NCBI GenBank assembly: GCA_021782525.1
Contig: JAJXUY010000154.1
Span: 1 to 5,148, forward strand
Reading direction: 5' to 3'
Length of the DNA stretch: 5,148 nucleotides
Source of the DNA: Acidobacteriota bacterium
Lineage (GTDB): Bacteria; Acidobacteriota; Thermoanaerobaculia; Thermoanaerobaculales; Thermoanaerobaculaceae
Below, one piece after another: positions 1-5,148 of this stretch. A program made the position numbers and the translations under genes. Each line of letters starts with the position of its first letter. Within the stretch, counting starts at the first letter, position 1. The notes under the pieces were generated by a model. It made no database searches and was not told the origin of the DNA. It saw only the letters and a list, made by a program, of their open reading frames with translations.

Positions 1-317
1 AGAAGCGCACCGCCGCCGAGACCGCCGAAGCCCTCTCACGCCTGCTCGAGGACCGGCTCGACCCTCTCCTCGACTGGGAGGCGGCGCGCCTGGAATCGGA
101 GATGCGCGCGTTCGCCGAGGCGGCCGGGTGGAAGAGCGGCGACCTGTTCATGCCGGTGCGCATCGCCGTCACCGGCAAGTCCGCGACGCCGCCGTTGTTC
201 GAGACGATGGAGGTGCTCGGGCGCGAGCTGTGCCGCCGCCGCCTGCGCCGGGCGGTGGAGACGCTCGCGGGGATGAGCGCCGCGGCCGCGCCCGTGGCCT
301 CGCCGGAAGGGGTGTGA
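1..317 (+). CDS. gltX: Glutamyl-tRNA synthetase, C-terminal part (5' end outside window)
   Basis: The reading frame enters at base 3 and ends at TGA 315-317, giving the last 104 residues. The stretch around [17 protein letters not shown], followed by a [11 protein letters not shown] segment and RRL, is the well-conserved end of the anticodon-binding domain of bacterial glutamyl-tRNA synthetase, a class I enzyme that charges tRNA-Glu in the cytoplasm. The catalytic domain with its HIGH and KMSKS motifs lies outside the window, so it cannot be told whether the enzyme is discriminating or also mischarges tRNA-Gln. Because glnS follows immediately, a discriminating enzyme is the simpler inference. 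The last dozen residues are Ala/Pro/Val-rich and look like an unstructured tail. The gene ends 4 bp before the glnS start, and the glnS ribosome binding site lies inside its last codons, which suggests one transcript. Confidence 0.88.
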   Translation, partial: KRTAAETAEALSRLLEDRLDPLLDWEAARLESEMRAFAEAAGWKSGDLFMPVRIAVTGKSATPPLFETMEVLGRELCRRRLRRAVETLAGMSAAAAPVASPEGV

Positions 318-321
318 ACCG

Positions 322-2016
<1,695 letters not shown>

Positions 2017-2023
2017 AGAGGCC

Positions 2024-2082
2024 GTGGACCGCGGTCCGTGGCCCGTGGTCCGATAGAGACCGTGGGTCGTGGATCGCGGGTC
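2024..2082 (+). repeat. Degenerate 7-bp tandem repeat array (consensus GYGGNYC)
   Basis: Beginning 7 bases after the glnS stop, the sequence reads as consecutive heptamers: GTGGACC, GCGGTCC, GTGGCCC, GTGGTCC at 2024-2051, an interruption of 10 bases (2052-2061, itself ending in GACC), then GTGGGTC, GTGGATC, GCGGGTC at 2062-2082. Positions 1, 3, 4 and 7 are invariant in all seven units. The seven-base phase rules out codon periodicity, and no reading frame of interest covers it. Short heptameric repeats of this kind occur in intergenic DNA of several bacterial groups; their role is unknown. Slippage during replication is the likely way it grew. Confidence 0.75.
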
Positions 2083-2103
2083 GAGCGGCCACCCGCATCC
2101 CAC
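2069..2103 (+). other. Imperfect hairpin downstream of glnS
   Basis: Bases 2069-2081 pair with 2091-2103: GCGGGT with ACCCGC (6 bp), then AT with AT and GTGG with CCAC, interrupted by single-base bulges at C2075 and in the C run at 2099-2101. The loop is about 9 bases. The left arm is made of the last two heptamers of the tandem array. It lies 53 bp after the glnS stop and could end or stabilise the glnS transcript, but no T-run follows, so it is not a canonical intrinsic terminator. Confidence 0.4.
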
Positions 2104-2164
2104 GGCCGCCGCGAGCGTCGCCGGCGCTGGTTCCGGGATTGCGTCTCTGTCGCCCAATCTGGCG

Positions 2165-2183
2165 TAGAGTGGATCTCGGGGGA
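2165..2183 (+). promoter_or_regulatory. Possible -10 box and ribosome binding site of the CDGSH gene
   Basis: TAGAGT at 2165-2170 fits a TAnnnT -10 box. A start about 7 bases later would leave a leader of roughly 10 nt before ATG 2187, and the leader contains GGGGGA at 2178-2183, usable as a short-spaced ribosome binding site. The nearest TTG-type -35 candidate (TTGCGT, 2139-2144) is 20 bp away, longer than the usual 16-18, so the promoter call is weak; the ribosome binding site is firmer. Confidence 0.3.
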
Positions 2184-2186
2184 AAC

Positions 2187-2888
2187 ATGAACAGGGCAAA
2201 CCGGGGCCGGATCACGATCGTCGTCAACGGCCCGTACAGGGTCGAGGGCGACGTACCGCTGGCGAACCAGCATATCGTCACCAACTCGGAGGGGGAGTCG
2301 CTCGAGTGGCGCGAGGGCGCCGCGGTGCCGCACGCGGCGGAGTACGCGCTGTGCCGCTGTGGCCGCTCGCGCAGCAAGCCGTTCTGCGACGGCTCCCACG
2401 AGAAGGTGCGCTTCGACGGGACCGAGACCGCGAGTCGGGCGCCGTACCGGACGCAGGCGGGACGGATCGAGGGCCCCACCATGGTGCTGGACGACGCCGA
2501 GCACCTGTGTGCGTTCGCGCGCTTCTGCGACCCGCACGGGCAGGTGTGGAACCTCGTCGGGGAGAGCGACGAGCCCCGCGCCCGGGCCTTGGTCGAGCAC
2601 GAGGCCGGGCACTGCCCGGCCGGGCGGCTCGTCGCTACGGATCGGGCGAGCGGCCAGGCGTTCGAGCCGCAGTTCGAGCCCTCTCTCGGTCTCGTCCAGG
2701 ACACGGCGCGGAAGGTCAGCGGGCCGATCTGGGCGCGGGGTGGGATCCCGGTCGTCGGAGCCGACGGCGCCGCCTACGAGGTGCGCAACCGCGTGACGCT
2801 GTGCCGGTGCGGGGCGTCGCGAAACAAGCCGTTCTGCGACGGCTCGCACGCCGCGACCGGCTTCCGGGACGGGCACGAGAGGGAGTGA
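2187..2888 (+). CDS. Double CDGSH iron-sulfur domain protein
   Basis: Predicted soluble 233-residue iron-sulfur protein. Two copies of the CDGSH motif CxCxxSxxxPxCDGSH are complete: C56, C58, C67, H71 near the N terminus and C206, C208, C217, H221 near the C terminus. In this family (mitoNEET type) the three Cys and one His hold a labile [2Fe-2S] cluster. Between them, residues about 95-175 form a separate domain with C108, C114 and C143 (in HCPAGRL), resembling the middle part of known bacterial CDGSH proteins and of small ferredoxin-like YjdI proteins; whether it binds metal cannot be seen. There is no signal peptide or membrane segment, unlike eukaryotic mitoNEET. ATG 2187 is chosen because GGGGGA precedes it; an in-frame TTG at 2139 adds 16 residues that do not look conserved. 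Family roles are electron or cluster transfer and redox sensing; the specific function is unknown. Confidence 0.9.
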   Translation: MNRANRGRITIVVNGPYRVEGDVPLANQHIVTNSEGESLEWREGAAVPHAAEYALCRCGRSRSKPFCDGSHEKVRFDGTETASRAPYRTQAGRIEGPTMVLDDAEHLCAFARFCDPHGQVWNLVGESDEPRARALVEHEAGHCPAGRLVATDRASGQAFEPQFEPSLGLVQDTARKVSGPIWARGGIPVVGADGAAYEVRNRVTLCRCGASRNKPFCDGSHAATGFRDGHERE

Positions 2889-2922
2889 GCTCCTCCTCCG
2901 TTCGACCGGACCAAGCGGGCCG

Positions 2923-2940
2923 GCCGCGCGCCCGCGCGGC
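2923..2940 (+). other. Perfect 8-bp GC hairpin between CDGSH and reductase genes
   Basis: GCCGCGCG at 2923-2930 is followed, after two C, by its exact reverse complement at 2933-2940; physically a 7-bp stem with a 4-base loop. It sits 35 bp after the CDGSH stop. No T-run follows, so it is not a classic terminator, but it could pause polymerase or protect the mRNA end. In DNA this GC-rich such dyads are fairly common. Confidence 0.35.
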
Positions 2941-2984
2941 GAGCGGGGCGCCGGATGATCGATGATGAAGGCGAGGTCAGAACG

Positions 2985-3539
2985 ATGACGACGATCGTGG
3001 GAATCTCGGGCAGCGTTCGGAACGGTTCGTTCAACGCCGCGCTCCTCCGTGCGGCCGCCGAGGCGGCTCCGGCCGGCACCGCGGTCGAGATCGCCTCGAT
3101 CAAGGCGATCCCGCTGTACGACGGCGACCTCGAGGCGGAACAGGGGATCCCGGAGGCCGTGACGGCGCTCAAGGAGCGGATCGCCGCCGCCGACGGGCTC
3201 ATCCTCGCGACGCCCGAGTACAACAGCTCGCTGCCCGGCGTGCTCAAGAACGCCGTCGACTGGCTGTCGCGGCCCGCAAAGGACATCCCGAGGGTGTTCG
3301 GCGGCAAGCCCGTGGCGATCGTCGGCGCGACGCCCGGCGCGGGCGGGACGCGACTCGCGCAGGCCGCGTGGCTCCCGGTGCTGCGCGCGCTCGGCGCGCG
3401 GGCGTGGGCCGGCAAGCAGCTCTATGTGGCGGGCGCCGGGCAGGCGTTCGACGAGGACGGCCACCTCGTGGACGAGAAGGTCCGCAGGTTGCTGTCGGAG
3501 TTCATGGCCGCGTTCGCCGAGTTCGTTGCGGCGTCGTGA
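2985..3539 (+). CDS. NAD(P)H-dependent FMN reductase family protein (flavodoxin fold)
   Basis: Predicted cytoplasmic flavoprotein of 184 residues, the usual length for the NADPH-dependent FMN reductase family, which includes quinone, azo-dye and chromate reductases such as ChrR/YieF. The N-terminal strand-loop SGSVRNGSFN (residues 8-17) matches the GSxRxGSxN loop that binds the FMN phosphate. Residues 77-93 contain PEYNSSLPGVLKNAVDW, the second hallmark, whose loop contacts the flavin ring and the partner subunit. The GATPGAGGTR region about residues 111-120 fits the third flavin-binding loop. Members usually form dimers or tetramers and move two electrons from NAD(P)H to quinones or other acceptors; the real substrate cannot be told. 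ATG 2985 is preferred over ATG 2955 because GAGGT (2973-2977) lies 7 bases upstream and the FMN strand then starts at residue 2. It follows the CDGSH gene by 96 bp. Confidence 0.93.
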   Translation: MTTIVGISGSVRNGSFNAALLRAAAEAAPAGTAVEIASIKAIPLYDGDLEAEQGIPEAVTALKERIAAADGLILATPEYNSSLPGVLKNAVDWLSRPAKDIPRVFGGKPVAIVGATPGAGGTRLAQAAWLPVLRALGARAWAGKQLYVAGAGQAFDEDGHLVDEKVRRLLSEFMAAFAEFVAAS

Positions 3540-3780
3540 CCACATCCATCTGGCGAGCGCGGAGAGTTCGGCCGGCGCGGCCGTAGGTCGGGGCGGCTCG
3601 GCGCGCCTCTCGCCCGCCGCAGCGCGCTCGGGGCCATAGAACTCCAGGCGCTCCGAGTCGGCCCAGGCCTCGATGGCGTCCGCCGTCGCGCCAAGGTGGA
3701 CGAGCGATGGTCGTGTGATCTCGAGAGCGGCCTCGAACTTTGGCTCGACGGCGGCAAACACGCACGAACTCCGCGCCCAC
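3540..3780. other. Intergenic stretch with a possible minus-strand coding remnant
   Basis: No complete gene is supported here. On the minus strand, a frame opening at GTG 3761 (GGAG 7 bases upstream) reads FAAVEPKFEAALEITRPS, continues through an IEAWADSERLEFYGPE segment and stays protein-like to about 3550. It has mostly G/C-ending codons and a balanced composition, unlike the Arg/Pro-rich readings of the other frames. It then runs into the antisense strand of the reductase gene without a stop. I do not recognise the family. It may be a leftover of a gene whose other parts were lost, or chance. A 5-bp hairpin (CGGCC 3569-3573, GGCCG 3579-3583) also lies here. Confidence 0.25.
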
Positions 3781-4068
3781 CATCCGTTCGCGGGGGTCGC
3801 GCGCCGTTCCGCCCACCCGCCCGGCGCTTTCGACCCCCGAACCCCCGCGCTCGCCCCGCCGAAGGCGGGTCTCGCTCATCCGTTCGCGGGGGTCGCGCGC
3901 CGTTCCGCCCACCCGCCCGGCGCTTTCGACCCCCGAACCCCCGCGCTCGCCCCGCCGAAGGCGGGTCTCGCTCATCCGTTCGCGGGGGTCGCGCGCCGTT
4001 CCGCCCGCCCGCCCGGCGCTTTCGACCCCCGAACCCCCGCGCTCGCCCCGCCGAAGGCGGGTCTCGCT
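3781..4068 (+). repeat. Three head-to-tail copies of a 96-bp repeat
   Basis: Copies lie at 3781-3876, 3877-3972 and 3973-4068. Copies 1 and 2 read as identical; copy 3 differs only by A to G at unit position 35 (4007). Each unit contains a compound hairpin. In copy 1, CGGGGGTCG (3791-3799) pairs with CGACCCCCG (3831-3839), and inside it GCGCCG (3801-3806) pairs with CGGCGC (3822-3827) around a 15-base loop. A second hairpin, CCCGCC-GAA-GGCGGG, lies at 3855-3869. The single substitution falls in the 15-base loop. Since 96 is divisible by three, every frame stays open across the array, which yields long Arg/Pro- or Arg/Gly-rich reading frames that I do not accept as genes. Near-identity implies recent expansion or homogenisation. 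Confidence 0.95.
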
Positions 4069-4077
4069 GACCGCCCA

Positions 4078-4233
4078 CCCGCGCGGTCGAACCCCCGAGA
4101 CGCCGCCCACCCGTCCGCCCTGGGGGTTCTTCATCTCCCCCCTCTCCGCTAACGGCGCGGCGCGCCGTTGCGAGATCGAGGCCGTGAGGGTTTCGCTGTC
4201 GGTGCGATTTGAGCCAAATGGCGGAGAGGGGGG
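4078..4233 (+). repeat. 156-bp direct repeat, left copy (ends in tRNA-Ser 3' fragment)
   Basis: Matches 4333-4488 at a constant offset of 255 bp with three substitutions (4166 C/T, 4207 A/G, 4216 A/G) and no internal gap. Just past the end, the G run is one base shorter than in the right copy and the trailing ATT still matches before identity stops at 4236. Dyads inside: GAACCCCC (4089-4096) with GGGGGTTC (4122-4129); AACGGCGC (4151-4158) with GCGCCGTT (4162-4169); ATTTG (4207-4211) with CAAAT (4215-4219); and an outer 14-bp pair described separately. Its first bases resemble part of the neighbouring 96-bp unit (CCGCCCACCCG). Confidence 0.93.
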
Positions 4234-4234
4234 A
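4136..4234 (+). repeat. 14-bp perfect inverted repeat bounding a 71-base core
   Basis: TCCCCCCTCTCCGC at 4136-4149 is the exact reverse complement of 4221-4234. The right arm is the tRNA-Ser 3' end remnant; the left arm, with GGGGGTTC just before it (4122-4129) and CTA after it, is a degenerate second tRNA 3' end in the opposite orientation. The same arrangement recurs in the right copy (4391-4404 with 4476-4490), where one extra G makes a single-base bulge. Confidence 0.8.
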
Positions 4235-4236
4235 TT
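4219..4236 (-). pseudogene. Truncated 3' end of tRNA-Ser (CCA, acceptor strand, T-stem)
   Basis: Read on the minus strand, 4236 to 4219 gives AATCCCCCCTCTCCGCCA: the end of a T-loop, the T-stem 3' strand (one C short), the acceptor 3' strand CTCTCC, discriminator G and CCA, matching the intact gene at 4474-4492 except for one C. The sequence beyond 4236 (GCGGGAGCG) has no tRNA body, so this is a fragment and not a functional gene. Such 3' fragments are typical of tRNA genes used as integration sites, or of a deleted second tRNA copy. Confidence 0.75.
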
Positions 4237-4332
4237 GCGGGAGCGCGGCGCTCGGGTTGTGTGCCGCGGGCGCCACGCTGAAGATCGCTCGTGGTCGAGC
4301 GCTCACCCCGCGTCGCGCCCCCCTCCCTGCCG
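4237..4332. other. Spacer between the two direct repeats
   Basis: This 96-bp stretch is unique within the window. It contains a small hairpin (GAGCG 4241-4245 with CGCTC 4249-4253) and a GAGCGCTC palindrome near 4300. No gene, promoter or integrase remnant is visible. Its length matching the 96-bp repeat unit appears to be coincidence, since the sequences do not align. Confidence 0.5.
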
Positions 4333-4566
<234 letters not shown>

Positions 4567-4579
4567 GCGTGGCCGCCGG

Positions 4580-4608
4580 AGTCTACTCCCCGGTCGGGGG
4601 GCACGCAA
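4580..4608 (-). promoter_or_regulatory. Promoter of tRNA-Ser
   Basis: On the minus strand, TTGCGT (4608-4603) and TAGACT (4585-4580) are separated by exactly 17 bp. This fits a housekeeping sigma promoter (TTGnnn, TAnnnT). A start 7 bases past the -10 box would fall near 4573, giving a leader of about 7 nt before the mature tRNA 5' end at 4566, as is common for tRNA genes. Confidence 0.65.
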
Positions 4609-4631
4609 GCGACCCGGCGGCGTTCGTCCGC

Positions 4632-4637
4632 TACGAT
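4632..4637 (+). promoter_or_regulatory. -10 box of SDR gene, probably giving a leaderless mRNA
   Basis: TACGAT fits TAnnnT and ends 8 bases before ATG 4646. Transcription starting about 7 bases after the box would begin at or within a base or two of the start codon, so the mRNA would have almost no leader. No convincing ribosome binding site lies upstream (only GGGA at 4639-4642). The -35 zone 17 bp upstream is GACC-like (4611-4614), a weak match, directly abutting the -35 box of the divergent tRNA promoter. Confidence 0.45.
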
Positions 4638-4645
4638 GGGACCCC

Positions 4646-5148
4646 ATGGCAGGCGGGGCGCAGCGGACGGTGCTGGTCACCGGGGCGACGGGTTACATCG
4701 GCGGGCGGCTGGCCCCGCGCCTGCTCGCGCGCGGGTTTCAGGTGCGTTGCCTGGCGCGGTCGGCGCCCAAGCTGGCGACGCGACCGTGGAGCGGTGATCC
4801 GGGTGTCGAGATCGTCCAGGGCGACGCCGGTGACCGTGAGGCGTTGGCGAACGCGATGCGCGGGTGCGAGGCCGCGTACTACCTGGTCCACTCGATGATC
4901 GTCGCCGGGCGGGCGTACGAGGAGCGCGACAAGCTGCTGGCGCGTCGTTTCGGCGAGGCGGCGGCCGGCGCCGGCGTCGGGCGGATCGTGTACCTCGGCG
5001 GCCTCGGCGAGGAGGGCGCCGGCCTTTCCCGCCACCTCGCGTCGCGGCGCGAGGTCGAGGCGGCGCTCGCCGCCGGCGGCGTCCCGGTGACGGCGCTGCG
5101 GGCCGCGATGATCGTCGGCTCCGGCTCGGCATCGTTCGAGATCCTGCG
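4646..5148 (+). CDS. Atypical SDR-family NAD(P)-binding protein, N-terminal part (runs off window)
   Basis: The first 167 residues of a Rossmann-fold protein. VLVTGATGYIGGRL has the GxxGxxG dinucleotide-binding loop at residues 13-19. R34 after the second strand hints at NADP, and GDAGD about residues 60-64 is the conserved acidic turn. AAYYLVHSM (76-84) and VYLGGLGEEG (115-124), followed by SRREVE and the VTALRAAMIVGSGSASFE segment, match a group of bacterial atypical/extended SDR proteins annotated as NAD(P)H-binding or nucleoside-sugar epimerase-like, often carrying a C-terminal DUF2867 domain; that part would be outside the window. The usual catalytic YxxxK is not seen where expected, so a redox reaction is uncertain. 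ATG 4646 is chosen because the Rossmann strand follows at once and a -10 box sits just upstream. It is divergent from tRNA-Ser with a 79-bp gap. Confidence 0.87.
   Translation, partial: MAGGAQRTVLVTGATGYIGGRLAPRLLARGFQVRCLARSAPKLATRPWSGDPGVEIVQGDAGDREALANAMRGCEAAYYLVHSMIVAGRAYEERDKLLARRFGEAAAGAGVGRIVYLGGLGEEGAGLSRHLASRREVEAALAAGGVPVTALRAAMIVGSGSASFEIL

Noticed and set aside
2017..2110. Intrinsic terminator after glnS
   Set aside because: A hairpin is present but no T-run follows on either strand, so only a hairpin is reported.
2139..2186. Upstream TTG start for the CDGSH gene
   Set aside because: The added 16 residues overlap the likely -10 box and ribosome site; ATG 2187 has GGGGGA in front.
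2955..2984. Upstream ATG start for the FMN reductase
   Set aside because: It adds ten acidic residues before the conserved first strand, and its own upstream sequence is a weaker ribosome site than GAGGT before ATG 2985.
3781..4068. CRISPR array
   Set aside because: Units are 96 bp and head-to-tail with no unique spacers, and no cas genes are present.

Overview
The window is a GC-rich (about 70% by eye) bacterial chromosome segment. The genes read are ordinary housekeeping or redox genes, dense on the + strand. The presence of a dedicated glutaminyl-tRNA synthetase, G/C-ending codons, TAnnnT-type -10 boxes and one apparently leaderless gene suit a high-GC bacterium such as a deep actinobacterial (e.g. 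Thermoleophilia-like), Deinococcus-like or acidobacterial/deltaproteobacterial lineage. The sequence alone does not decide between them.

Left half (1-3539): the 3' end of a glutamyl-tRNA synthetase gene (gltX) is followed after 4 bp by a complete glutaminyl-tRNA synthetase gene (glnS). A 170-bp gap holds a degenerate 7-bp tandem repeat and a hairpin. Next come a complete gene for a protein with two CDGSH iron-sulfur motifs around a cysteine-containing middle domain and a complete NAD(P)H-dependent FMN reductase-like gene. These two may be functionally related redox proteins, but only their adjacency says so.

Middle (3540-4473): about 930 bp without a convincing protein gene. It holds a possible minus-strand coding remnant, three head-to-tail 96-bp repeats with strong internal dyads, and two 156-bp direct repeats 255 bp apart (3 substitutions). 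The right copy runs without a break into the 3' end of an intact tRNA-Ser(GCU) gene; the left copy ends in a truncated piece of the same tRNA 3' end. Each 156-bp repeat also carries, in opposite orientation, a degenerate look-alike of the tRNA T-arm and acceptor 3' strand. All three substitutions between the copies fall in predicted stems and keep pairing as G-U on the + strand. This tRNA-linked repeat cluster is the most unusual part of the window.

Right end (4474-5148): tRNA-Ser(GCU) on the minus strand with an encoded CCA and a good promoter (TTGCGT, 17 bp, TAGACT). Divergent from it is the 5' part of an atypical SDR-family NAD(P)-binding protein gene that runs off the window. Their promoters sit back to back in a 79-bp gap.

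No CRISPR array, transposase, integrase or recognisable defence system is visible.
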